DNA of 64,000 nt from Diaphorobacter sp. HDW4A (GTDB lineage: Bacteria > Pseudomonadota > Gammaproteobacteria > Burkholderiales > Burkholderiaceae_C): contig NZ_CP049910.1 of assembly GCF_011305995.1 (NCBI RefSeq), forward strand, positions 4,030,001 to 4,094,000. The letters run 5' to 3'. The translations under genes were made by a program, and so were the position numbers. How positions within the stretch are numbered: the stretch's first letter is position 1; each line of letters begins with the position of its first letter. Shown here in pieces: positions 1 to 8,034 of this stretch. Below the pieces are notes generated by a model. That model saw nothing but the letters and a program-made list of their open reading frames with translations. It was not told the DNA's origin and ran no database searches.

Positions 1-1254
1 AACACCAGCGGCGGTGGCCTCGGATCGGGCGCGCTGTCTGGCACGGGCAGCTCGCAGAACAATGCAACTCAAGGCTCCACGGGCGGTCAGATTCAAGCAG
101 ATCCATCAACGAACTCGCTGATCATCACCGCGCCCGAACCGCAGTACCGCCAGATCCGCGCCGTGATCGACAAACTCGACGGCCGCCGCGCACAGGTGCT
201 GATTGAGAGCCTGATTGTGGAAGTCAGCGCGAACAAGGTGGCCGAATTCGGCATCCAGTGGCAGGGCATCATGGGCAAGTACGGCAGCACGCTGGGCCTG
301 CTCGGCATGAACTCCAGCCAGTCGGGCACCAATATCCTCGATCTGGCGCTGGCCGCTGCAAGTGGCAACACGTCCACCATCACCTCAGCTCTGTCCAACA
401 AGCCTGCGGGCGGCACCATCGCCATCGCGCCGCGCATCAATGGCAATTATTACCTCGGCGTGCTGGCCAACTTCCTCGAGAACACGGGCGATGCCAACGT
501 GCTCTCCACCCCCAACCTGCTCACGCTCGACAATGAAGAGGCGCAGATCATCATCGGCGAGAACGTGCCGTTCGTGACCGGCTCCTATGCCAACTCCACT
601 GGCAGCTCCACGGTGAACCCGTTCACCACCGTCGAACGCAAGGACGTGGGCCTGATGCTGCGCGTGCGCCCGCAAATCAGCGAAAACGGTACCGTCAAGC
701 TCACGCTCTACCAGGAAGTCTCCAAGGTCAACAGCACCACGGCATCCAATGCCAACGGCCCCACTACCAGCAAACGAGCCATTGAGTCGGCCGTGCTGGT
801 GCAGGACGGCAATATTGTCGTGCTGGGCGGTCTGATGGAGGACAGCTACGCGCTCGGTCAAGACAAAGTGCCGCTGATGGGCGACCTGCCACTGGTCGGC
901 GGCCTGTTCCGCAACGAACAGCGCGCGCGCAAGAAGACCAATCTGATGGTGTTCCTGCGCCCCATCGTGATCCGTGATGATGCCACCAGCGACGCGCTGG
1001 TGCAGGACCGCTACGAAGCCATTCGCGCGCTGCAGATGAACACCCAGCCCGCCGACAGCACCATCATGCGTGCCGTCAATCAGGCGCCGGTGCTGCCGCC
1101 GCTGAACACACAAACCGCTCCAACAAAGAACTCCGACGCGCCGAAGAAGCAGGTGCCCGGCTCGTTGTTCCCGGTGGAGGTGAACCGCAACAAGTCCACT
1201 TCGCAGCAACCTGCGGACTCGACGGTGCAGGATCCCAACTTCACGCCGCAGTAA
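1..1254 (+). CDS. gspD: Type II secretion secretin GspD, C-terminal part
   Basis: This is the outer-membrane secretin that forms the exit channel of the type II secretion system. The reading frame is open from the first base, so the N-terminus and signal peptide lie outside the window. The first ~60 codons are a Gly/Ser-rich linker and the end of an N domain (NSLIITAPEPQYRQI). The secretin core follows, with the typical VLSTPNLLTLDNEEAQI and a late VPLMGDLPLVGGLF stretch before the C-terminal beta-barrel lip. The last ~80 residues are Pro/Thr-rich and low in complexity. gspE follows 75 bp downstream on the same strand, supporting a gsp operon. The family call is firm; only the missing 5' end limits it. 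Confidence 0.95.
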   Translation, partial: NTSGGGLGSGALSGTGSSQNNATQGSTGGQIQADPSTNSLIITAPEPQYRQIRAVIDKLDGRRAQVLIESLIVEVSANKVAEFGIQWQGIMGKYGSTLGLLGMNSSQSGTNILDLALAAASGNTSTITSALSNKPAGGTIAIAPRINGNYYLGVLANFLENTGDANVLSTPNLLTLDNEEAQIIIGENVPFVTGSYANSTGSSTVNPFTTVERKDVGLMLRVRPQISENGTVKLTLYQEVSKVNSTTASNANGPTTSKRAIESAVLVQDGNIVVLGGLMEDSYALGQDKVPLMGDLPLVGGLFRNEQRARKKTNLMVFLRPIVIRDDATSDALVQDRYEAIRALQMNTQPADSTIMRAVNQAPVLPPLNTQTAPTKNSDAPKKQVPGSLFPVEVNRNKSTSQQPADSTVQDPNFTPQ

Positions 1255-1329
1255 GCCGCCGAACGCGCCTTACGCAGCCCTCATCCATCCATCGATTCAA
1301 CGCCAGACCGACCGTCAGCCACACCGCCC

Positions 1330-2691
1330 ATGCGCCATCCCCTGCCATACACCTTCGCACGCTCGAACCAGTTGCTGCTGGAGGACGATGGCCACCAACT
1401 GGTGCTGTGGCACGGCATGGCGCCCGACATGGGCGCGATGTCCGAGGTGCTGCGCAAGCACGCCGTGCAGCAGCTCATGCCGCTGGACAACGGTGCGCTC
1501 GCCCAGCGCATCAGCTCGGCGTATTCGCAGTCGGATTCCAGCGCGGCAATGGTGGTGAGCGAGGTCGAGTCCGACGCCGATCTCTCGCGCATGATGCAGG
1601 AGTTGCCTGCGGTGGAGGACTTGCTGGAATCGGCCGGTGACGCGCCCATCATCCGCATGCTCAACGCGCTGCTCACGCAGTCCGTGCGCGACGGCGCGAG
1701 CGACATCCACATCGAGCCCTACGAGCGCCATTCCAGCGTGCGCTTTCGCGTGGACGGCACGCTGCGCGAGGTGGTTCAGCCCAACCGCGCGTTGCACGCC
1801 GCGCTGATCTCGCGCCTGAAGATCATGGCCGATCTCGATATCTCGGAGAAACGCCTGCCGCAGGACGGCCGCATCTCGCTGCGCCTTGGCACCCGCGCCA
1901 TCGACGTGCGCGTCTCCACCCTGCCCAACGCCCATGGAGAGCGCGCTGTGTTGCGTCTGCTGGACAAGAGCGAGAACAAGCTCAGCCTCGAATCAGTCGG
2001 CATGCAGGGCCCCGTGCTCACGCAGTTCGAGCGACTGATCTCGCAGCCACACGGCATCATCCTCGTGACCGGGCCGACCGGTTCGGGAAAGACCACCACG
2101 CTGTACGCAGCGCTCGCCCGTCTCGACGCAACGAGCAGCAACATCATGACGGTGGAAGACCCCATCGAATACGAGCTCGCGGGCGTCGGACAAACACAGA
2201 TCAACAGCAAGATCGACCTCACCTTCGCCAAGGCCCTGCGCGCCATCCTGCGCCAGGATCCGGATGTGATCATGATTGGTGAAATCCGCGACTTCGAAAC
2301 CGCGCAGATCGCAATTCAGGCCTCACTCACCGGTCACTTGGTCCTTGCCACGCTGCACACCAACGATTCGGCCAGCGCCGTCACGCGTCTGACCGACATG
2401 GGCGTGGAACCATTCCTGCTGTCGAGCTCGCTGCTAGGCGTGCTCGCACAGCGGTTGGTGCGCAAGCTCGATCCGAACGAGGCATCAGGCTACCGGGGCC
2501 GCACCGGAATCTTTGAATTGCTGGAGGTGGACGACCAGATCCGTGCACAGATCCACGGTCAGGTCAGCGAATCGGAGATCCGCGATCAAGCGCTGGCCAG
2601 CGGCATGACGCTGATGCGCACTGATGGCGAGCGTCTGGTGGCTGCCGGAGTCACCAGCGCCGAAGAAGTATTGCGCGTCACGCGCGACTGA
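1330..2691 (+). CDS. gspE: Type II secretion ATPase GspE, lacking the usual zinc module
   Basis: Cytoplasmic hexameric ATPase that powers pseudopilus assembly in type II secretion. The 453-residue product has Walker [11 protein letters not shown] at residues ~248-257, an Asp box plus Walker [13 protein letters not shown] at ~310, and a His box [13 protein letters not shown]. GspE proteins normally carry a four-cysteine zinc loop of roughly 35-45 residues between the LVRKL and GYRGRTGI stretches. Here these are joined by only DPNEAS and no Cys pair is present, so the protein is short for the family. The frame is intact around the junction, so this looks like a natural variant rather than a frameshift. 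It lies directly downstream of gspD. Confidence 0.94.
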   Translation: MRHPLPYTFARSNQLLLEDDGHQLVLWHGMAPDMGAMSEVLRKHAVQQLMPLDNGALAQRISSAYSQSDSSAAMVVSEVESDADLSRMMQELPAVEDLLESAGDAPIIRMLNALLTQSVRDGASDIHIEPYERHSSVRFRVDGTLREVVQPNRALHAALISRLKIMADLDISEKRLPQDGRISLRLGTRAIDVRVSTLPNAHGERAVLRLLDKSENKLSLESVGMQGPVLTQFERLISQPHGIILVTGPTGSGKTTTLYAALARLDATSSNIMTVEDPIEYELAGVGQTQINSKIDLTFAKALRAILRQDPDVIMIGEIRDFETAQIAIQASLTGHLVLATLHTNDSASAVTRLTDMGVEPFLLSSSLLGVLAQRLVRKLDPNEASGYRGRTGIFELLEVDDQIRAQIHGQVSESEIRDQALASGMTLMRTDGERLVAAGVTSAEEVLRVTRD

Positions 2692-2720
2692 TCATTCGGA
2701 CACTGCGCAACGCAATCGCC

Positions 2721-3281
2721 TCAGGTATTGGCCGGAAACGCCGACTTCCTGCCTGATCGCCCCTCTGCCGCAGGATTGCGCACCAGCCCGCGCTTGAGTT
2801 CCTTGAGCAGCAAAACCATCTGGCGCGAGGCATGCTCGCACTGCCTGAACGTGCGCTCCGCAAGCACCGCGTCGCCCTGCTCGATCAGTGTGATCAACTC
2901 GGCGGCCTTCAGATGGAAATAGCGATTGCGCACCAGCAGCATGTCGTATGTCGGCAGATGGCCAAGCGCCTTGCGCCCCGCATCATGCAACCACGCCCCC
3001 AACTCCGAGCTGCGATCATCGCGGATCACATCGGGACGCAGTTGCTCGTCGATCTGACCTTCAAAGGCCTGCCATAGCCAAGGCAACCAGCGCTCATGGC
3101 TCACGATCAATGCTTCGATGTCAAACTCGACGGACAGGCGACTGACTTCATCGCCAAAAGCCACCAGTTCGCTGGCTTGCAACGCGGGCACGGTCGACCA
3201 GTCTTCAGCGCGCTCAGGCTTTCGACGCGCCTTGGCAGAAGACGCCCCTCCCGGTGCAAACAAACGTTTGAGTATTTCCAT
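2721..3281 (-). CDS. CZB-like four-helix protein with eroded zinc ligands
   Basis: A 186-residue cytoplasmic protein. The middle (SHERWLPWLWQAFEGQ ... ELGAWLHDAG ... RYFHLKAAEL) resembles the chemoreceptor zinc-binding (CZB) domain of chemoreceptors and some diguanylate cyclases. Of the classical three His and one Cys ligands, the first and last His appear present. The Cys of the CxxGxW motif reads Ser/Glu, and the first His of HxxxH-like helix three is not conserved. No catalytic GGDEF or methyl-accepting domain is fused. The start at 3281 was chosen because GGGAG sits about 7 bases upstream; an earlier in-frame start adds 28 unlikely residues. The gene interrupts gspDE and gspF on the opposite strand. 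The domain call is tentative. Confidence 0.6.
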   Translation of the reverse strand: MEILKRLFAPGGASSAKARRKPERAEDWSTVPALQASELVAFGDEVSRLSVEFDIEALIVSHERWLPWLWQAFEGQIDEQLRPDVIRDDRSSELGAWLHDAGRKALGHLPTYDMLLVRNRYFHLKAAELITLIEQGDAVLAERTFRQCEHASRQMVLLLKELKRGLVRNPAAEGRSGRKSAFPANT

Positions 3282-3613
3282 GTCGCTCCCTCTCTGGGTT
3301 GGATTGCATGGCACAAAGCGTCTGGCATATCTTTCAGACCGGTCGCCGCACTTCAACCATACCAAATATCAATTGAATTTTCAATATTTTAAATTAAAAA
3401 CTATCAACCTGCTAATAAAGATGGGATATCGGAATCCCCTTAGATGAATCAAGGTTGATCTGCGCGAGTCTAGATAGTTAAAAAATGTTTGCACATACCC
3501 TATTTCAGGTAATTTAGGTGTTGCCATAGATTGATTAACATTGATTCACATTTTGTCCAGTATCAATTGTCCGCACTGAGGCGCAGTTTTTGGCCTCCAC
3601 ACACAATGGGGCG
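3282..3613. other. AT-rich divergent intergenic region
   Basis: About 330 bases between the CZB-like gene (leftward) and the oxidoreductase gene (rightward). The centre (about 3355-3550) is strongly AT-rich compared with the flanking coding DNA and carries several short ATTGA/TCAAT inverted motifs. It must hold the promoters of both genes, but I see no convincing consensus promoter or RNA gene. Confidence 0.5.
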
Positions 3614-4615
3614 ATGCGTACCACCCCCATGCCCTCCCTCTCCATGCTCGATCTGGTTGCCGTCCGCGAAGGCGGCACCGTTGCCGATGCGCTCGCCATC
3701 GCGGTGCGCACCGCACAACGCGCAGAGCAGCTCGGCTTCAAGCGCTACTGGCTGGCCGAACACCACAACATGCCCGGCATCGCCAGTTCGTCCACGGCCG
3801 TGCTCATTGGTCACATCGCGGGCCAGACGAGTTCCATCCGTGTGGGCTCGGGCGGCATCATGTTGCCCAATCACGCGCCACTGGTCGTGGCCGAAGCGTT
3901 CGGTACGCTTGCCGAGCTCTACCCCGGGCGGATAGAGCTGGGCCTTGGCCGCGCGCCAGGTACGGACGGCCCGACGATGCGCGCACTGCGCCGCGATCGC
4001 GTCGAGACTGAAGAGGACTTCCCGCGCGACGTCGCCGAGTTGCAGCGCCTGCTCGGTCCTGTCCAGCCAGGCCAGCGCATCGTGGCCGTGCCGGGGGCGG
4101 ACACCAATGTGCCAATCTGGCTGCTCGGCTCCAGCATGTTCTCCGCCCAACTCGCCGCTGAAAAGGGGCTGCCCTACGCCTTCGCCTCGCATTTCGCACC
4201 GCGCTTCCTGATGCCTGCCATCGAGATCTACCGCGCCAGTTTCAAGCCATCGGCCACGCTCGCCAAGCCCTATGTGGTCATCGGCGTGCCGGTGATCGCC
4301 GCCCCCACCGACGACGAGGCCGAATACCTCGCCAGCAGCACCTTCCAGCGCGTGCTCGGCATCCTCACCAACCAGCGTGGCCTGCTCAAGGCGCCTGTCG
4401 ACAACTATCTGCAGCAGCTCGGCCCGCGCGAGCGTGAAGCGATTGCCGACTTCCTCGCCATCGGCGTCATCGGAGGGCCCGAGACCGTCAAGGCGGGCTT
4501 CGAGAAACTCGCCGAGGTCACCGAAGCCGACGAGTTCATGCTGGTGAGCGACGTCCACGATCCCGCGCTGCGCCTGCGCTCGCTGGAGATCGCCGCGCAG
4601 GCCATGCAGGGCTGA
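3614..4615 (+). CDS. Luciferase-like flavin-dependent oxidoreductase, YhbW-type
   Basis: LLM-class (bacterial luciferase fold) flavin-dependent oxidoreductase of about 333 residues, predicted to be cytoplasmic and to use FMN; the substrate is unknown. It reads through the E. coli YhbW pattern: [11 protein letters not shown] near the N-terminus, [46 protein letters not shown] and PVWLLGSS-like [13 protein letters not shown]. The start is uncertain. ATG 3614 fits the family N-terminus best, but an in-frame TTG at 3590 has GAGG about 9 bases upstream and would add eight residues. The gene sits between gspE and gspF with no obvious link to secretion. Confidence 0.88.
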   Translation: MRTTPMPSLSMLDLVAVREGGTVADALAIAVRTAQRAEQLGFKRYWLAEHHNMPGIASSSTAVLIGHIAGQTSSIRVGSGGIMLPNHAPLVVAEAFGTLAELYPGRIELGLGRAPGTDGPTMRALRRDRVETEEDFPRDVAELQRLLGPVQPGQRIVAVPGADTNVPIWLLGSSMFSAQLAAEKGLPYAFASHFAPRFLMPAIEIYRASFKPSATLAKPYVVIGVPVIAAPTDDEAEYLASSTFQRVLGILTNQRGLLKAPVDNYLQQLGPREREAIADFLAIGVIGGPETVKAGFEKLAEVTEADEFMLVSDVHDPALRLRSLEIAAQAMQG

Positions 4616-4743
4616 GAAGGCACCTCTCCTTCATCCGGACATCGCAACGCCTCGGCAACCGGCTACCATCAGGGCATTGGCGCCGTGTTCCTCTCAGCGT
4701 TCTCGTTGAACTGGCACGGCGCAGCCGAACCTGAAAACCACGC

Positions 4744-5973
4744 ATGCCCGCCTTTTCCTTTGAAGCACTGGACGCCGCAGGCCAGACCCGCAAAGGCACG
4801 ATCGACGCCGACAGCCCCAAGGCCGCCCGCAGCCTGCTGCGCGCGCAGGCCCTCGTGCCACTGGCCGTGGAAGCACTCGCCTCGAACACCGCCGCCGGAC
4901 AGGCCCCGTCGCTCAGCCAGCGCCTGCTCACGCGGCCAGTGTTCAACTCCACGCAGCTCGCCATCTGGACACGCCAGCTCGCCGGGTTGATCGTCTCTGG
5001 ACTGCCGCTCGAGCGCGCGCTCAGCGCGCTCTCCGAAGAAGCCGACACCGAGCGCCAGCACCATCTCGTTGCTGCCCTGCGTGCCGAAGTGAATGCCGGA
5101 TCGACCTTCGCCAAAGCGCTGTCGCAGCATCCGCGCGAGTTCTCCGACATCTTCTGCGCGGTGATCGGTGCAGGCGAGCAAAGCGGCCATCTCGGCGAGG
5201 TGCTCGACAAGCTGGCCGACGATCTGGAACAGCGCCAGGCCCTGCGCGCCAAGCTCATCGGCGCTTCGCTCTATCCGGCCATCGTGACCTGTGTGGCCAT
5301 CGTCATCGTGCTGTTCCTCGTCGGCTATGTGGTGCCGCAGGTGGCCAACGTGTTCGCCGGAAGCAAGCGCGCGCTGCCGATGCTCACCGTCGCCATGCTC
5401 ACGCTCAGCGATGTGGTGCGCAACTACGGCTGGCTAATGCTCGGCGTGGTGATCCTCTTTGCGATCTTCATGCGCACTGCGCTGTCGCGTCCCGCATTTC
5501 GCGCCACCTTCGATGCCTGGTGGCTGAACCTGCCCATCGTCGGCAAGCTCGCACGCGGCTACAACGCCGCGCGCTTCGCCGGCACGCTGGCGATGCTCGC
5601 GGGCGCAGGCGTGCCGATTCTCAAGGCCCTGCAGGCCGCCGCCGAAACCTTGAACAACCGTGCCATGCGCGCCGATGCGCTCGACGCGCTGGTGCTGGTG
5701 CGCGAAGGCGCACCACTGGCCTCGGCCATCTCACAGAAAAAGCGTTTTCCGGGCCTCGTCTCGATGTTCGCCCGCCTTGGCGAACAGACCGGTCAGCTGC
5801 CGCTGATGCTGCAACGCGCGGCCAATCAACTGTCTACCGAAGTGCAGCGCCGCGCCATGCAGCTCGCCACGATTCTCGAGCCGCTGCTGATCGTTGCCAT
5901 GGGCCTGATCGTCATGCTGATCGTGCTGGCCGTGCTCATGCCGATCATCCAGCTCAACCAATTCGTCAAGTAA
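4744..5973 (+). CDS. gspF: Type II secretion inner-membrane protein GspF
   Basis: Polytopic inner-membrane platform protein of the type II secretion system, 409 residues, the usual family length. Two T2SSF domains flank three hydrophobic segments (about residues 175-195, 220-240 and 375-400). Typical stretches are FSFEALDAAGQTRKGTI at the N-terminus, FSDIFCAVIGAGEQSGHL in the first domain and FPGLVSMFARLGEQTGQL in the second. It is separated from gspDE by two unrelated genes, and no pseudopilin gene (gspG and onward) follows in this window. The remaining gsp genes must be elsewhere or upstream. Confidence 0.95.
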   Translation: MPAFSFEALDAAGQTRKGTIDADSPKAARSLLRAQALVPLAVEALASNTAAGQAPSLSQRLLTRPVFNSTQLAIWTRQLAGLIVSGLPLERALSALSEEADTERQHHLVAALRAEVNAGSTFAKALSQHPREFSDIFCAVIGAGEQSGHLGEVLDKLADDLEQRQALRAKLIGASLYPAIVTCVAIVIVLFLVGYVVPQVANVFAGSKRALPMLTVAMLTLSDVVRNYGWLMLGVVILFAIFMRTALSRPAFRATFDAWWLNLPIVGKLARGYNAARFAGTLAMLAGAGVPILKALQAAAETLNNRAMRADALDALVLVREGAPLASAISQKKRFPGLVSMFARLGEQTGQLPLMLQRAANQLSTEVQRRAMQLATILEPLLIVAMGLIVMLIVLAVLMPIIQLNQFVK

Positions 5974-5994
5974 CTCCAACCACAAGACAAAGCC

Positions 5995-6897
5995 ATGCCC
6001 GTCACGCTGGATGATCAACTGGTGGTCGCGATTTCCTCGCGCGCCCTGTTCGATTTCGAAGAAGAGAACCGTCTGTTCGACGCCGAGAATCCGCAGGCCT
6101 ACATGCAATTGCAGCTGGACAGGCTGGACACGCCAGCGCGTCCGGGTGTGGCGTTTTCGTTGATCAGAAAGCTGCTGGCCTTCAACGCCGACGGCAAACA
6201 GCGCGTCGAGGTGGTGATGCTCTCACGCAATGATCCGGTGAGCGGAATGCGAGTGTTCAATTCCACGCAGGCTGCAAACATTCCATTGCAACGCGGCGTA
6301 TTCACCCAAGGTGGTGCGCCGTTTCGCTATCTTCGGCCCTTGGGCGCGCACCTGTTCCTGTCAGCCAACGACAAAGACGTGAAAGAAGCCTTGCAATTGG
6401 GCTATCCCGCCGCGCACGTGTTTACCGACTCGAAACGCGCAAGTGATTCGAACCCCAACGAGGTTCGAATTGCATTCGACGGTGACGCGGTCCTGTTCTC
6501 TGATGAAGCAGAGTTGGTCTATCAACGTGAAGGTCTCGCGGCGTTCCAACGTCATGAATCAGACAACGTAGGAAGACCACTTCCAGAAGGACCTTTCAAA
6601 CCTTTGCTGGTTGCGCTCCATCGGTTGCAACAGGCTGGAAGCGCGAACATGCGCATCCGCACCGCATTGGTAACAGCGCGCAGTGCTCCTGCCCACAAGC
6701 GCGCGATTCGCACACTGATGGAATGGAACATCCAGGTAGACGAAGCCATGTTCCTCGGCGGCCTCGAAAAAGGCCCGTTCCTGCGCGAATTCGAGCCAGA
6801 CTTCTTCTTCGACGACCAGACCGGCCACGTCGAATCGGCCGCACGCCATGTGCCCGCAGGCCATGTGAGCAGCGGCATATCCAATTCAAATCCCTGA
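5995..6897 (+). CDS. Cytosolic 5'-nucleotidase (cN-I family)
   Basis: 300-residue cytoplasmic enzyme of the 5'-nucleotidase family related to vertebrate cN-I, which removes the 5' phosphate from nucleoside monophosphates. Diagnostic stretches are VVAISSRALFDFEEENRLF near the N-terminus, VVMLSRNDP (which aligns with the first conserved block of the family) and the acidic FDGDAVLFSDEAE block around residue 160. The C-terminal part has FLGGLEKGPFLREFEPDFFFDD, which is also typical. The gene begins 21 bases after gspF and is probably co-transcribed with it, although the function is unrelated to secretion. Confidence 0.87.
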   Translation: MPVTLDDQLVVAISSRALFDFEEENRLFDAENPQAYMQLQLDRLDTPARPGVAFSLIRKLLAFNADGKQRVEVVMLSRNDPVSGMRVFNSTQAANIPLQRGVFTQGGAPFRYLRPLGAHLFLSANDKDVKEALQLGYPAAHVFTDSKRASDSNPNEVRIAFDGDAVLFSDEAELVYQREGLAAFQRHESDNVGRPLPEGPFKPLLVALHRLQQAGSANMRIRTALVTARSAPAHKRAIRTLMEWNIQVDEAMFLGGLEKGPFLREFEPDFFFDDQTGHVESAARHVPAGHVSSGISNSNP

Positions 6898-7045
6898 TCC
6901 TCACGGCCTCGATACACCCACTTCGCAAGCAAATGGGTGCCTGGCAAAGTTGTGCAAAGCGCGAAGTGTCCGACATACATGCCGAACCGTGCATGGCAAC
7001 ATCGCTCGTTCCCCAATCGTGTTTTTCGCTCAAACTCCATCGCCC

Positions 7046-7435
7046 ATGTCCGGACTTCGCCCGCACACCCTCATTGCCGTCACATCACTCGCCGCCGCGC
7101 TGATCGCCGCACCGTGGGCCAACGCCAAGGGGCCCCAGCAAATCGCTGCTGAAGCCCCGCAGGCCCAGGCCAGCGCGCCACTCAGCAAGGGCGAGCTCAA
7201 GGCAATCCGCGAGTTCAACATGCTCGACTTCAACGGCGACGGCAAACTCAACCGCAAGGAAGTCGCCATCATCCCCAGGCTCGCGGCAGCGTTCGATGAT
7301 GCCGACACCAACAAGGACAACTTCGTGACGCTCGACGAAATCCGCGCCTACACCGTCAAATACCGCACAGCGCGCGACAAGGCCAAAGCAGAAGCCGCCG
7401 CGTCAAAAGAAGCGGCAGCAGCAAGCAAAGAATAA
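7046..7435 (+). CDS. Secreted EF-hand calcium-binding protein
   Basis: 129-residue protein starting MSGLRPHTLIAVTSL, with a Sec-type signal peptide ending near PWANA. Two consecutive EF-hand loops follow: DFNGDGKLNRKE and DTNKDNFVTLDE, each with Asp/Asn at positions 1, 3 and 5 and Glu at 12. The C-terminus is a Lys/Ala/Glu-rich helical tail. It is probably a periplasmic or secreted Ca2+-binding protein; its partner is unknown. A longer in-frame start at 6950 would hide the signal peptide and was not used. Being just downstream of gspF, it could be a secretion substrate, but nothing in the sequence proves that. Confidence 0.82.
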   Translation: MSGLRPHTLIAVTSLAAALIAAPWANAKGPQQIAAEAPQAQASAPLSKGELKAIREFNMLDFNGDGKLNRKEVAIIPRLAAAFDDADTNKDNFVTLDEIRAYTVKYRTARDKAKAEAAASKEAAAASKE

Positions 7436-7509
7436 AAACCACCCTGACCAGCAAAACCCGCCTTCAAACAATTGACCCGTCGACGCAAAAGGCGACGCCA
7501 AAGAATCAA

Positions 7510-8007
7510 TCAGAGAAAACGACCGAGCAGCTTGCGCGAGTGCTTGTCGAGGACAGATGAATCACGCACGCGAAACTGGAGCCCATCGCTCGCGGTGATG
7601 AGCAGATGGGTCCGCCCCTCAAGCTTGCGTATGTCTTCCTCCGCCTTGAGCACCAGATCGAACGGTCCCCGATCCGTCTCCACGCTCCAGGTGCTAGGCG
7701 TCGCGAACGTCGACACGCTGATCAGTTTCTGGATTGTCGGCACGAATTCACGCGCCGCCAATTCCTCCTCGATGAGCGTGCGCTGATCGGCGGAGAGCTG
7801 GTCCATACGATCAATCCAGACGATCTCGTGACCGTCGGTGCCAAACAGCGACAGTCCTTCGTTCGGGGCCGAGATCGGATAGGCGCGCACCGGCAGCACG
7901 CCGACATGCTCCTTGCCGCCAGCGGCGAGACGCAGCGTGAGGCGGCCGTGGGCGTTGCGCGAGAGTTGGAAGGCAATGTTGGCGGGTGTCTGGCTGTGCA
8001 ATGACAT
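7510..8007 (-). CDS. DUF1854 protein of the cyanophycin locus
   Basis: 165-residue soluble protein with the DUF1854 pattern: GVLPVRAYPISAPNEGLSL, HEIVWIDRMDQLSAD, RREF-like AAREFVPTIQKLISV and the late LLITASDGLQFRVRDSSVLD. Proteins of this family are found beside cyanophycin synthetase genes in Burkholderiales; the biochemical role is not known. It follows the ABC exporter gene by 27 bases on the same strand, so the two form an operon divergent from the synthetase genes. A short GTCG/CGAC hairpin follows the stop codon, but it is too weak to call a terminator. Confidence 0.85.
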   Translation of the reverse strand: MSLHSQTPANIAFQLSRNAHGRLTLRLAAGGKEHVGVLPVRAYPISAPNEGLSLFGTDGHEIVWIDRMDQLSADQRTLIEEELAAREFVPTIQKLISVSTFATPSTWSVETDRGPFDLVLKAEEDIRKLEGRTHLLITASDGLQFRVRDSSVLDKHSRKLLGRFL

Positions 8008-8034
8008 GATTTCTTTCGCTCCGGATCTCTGGCC

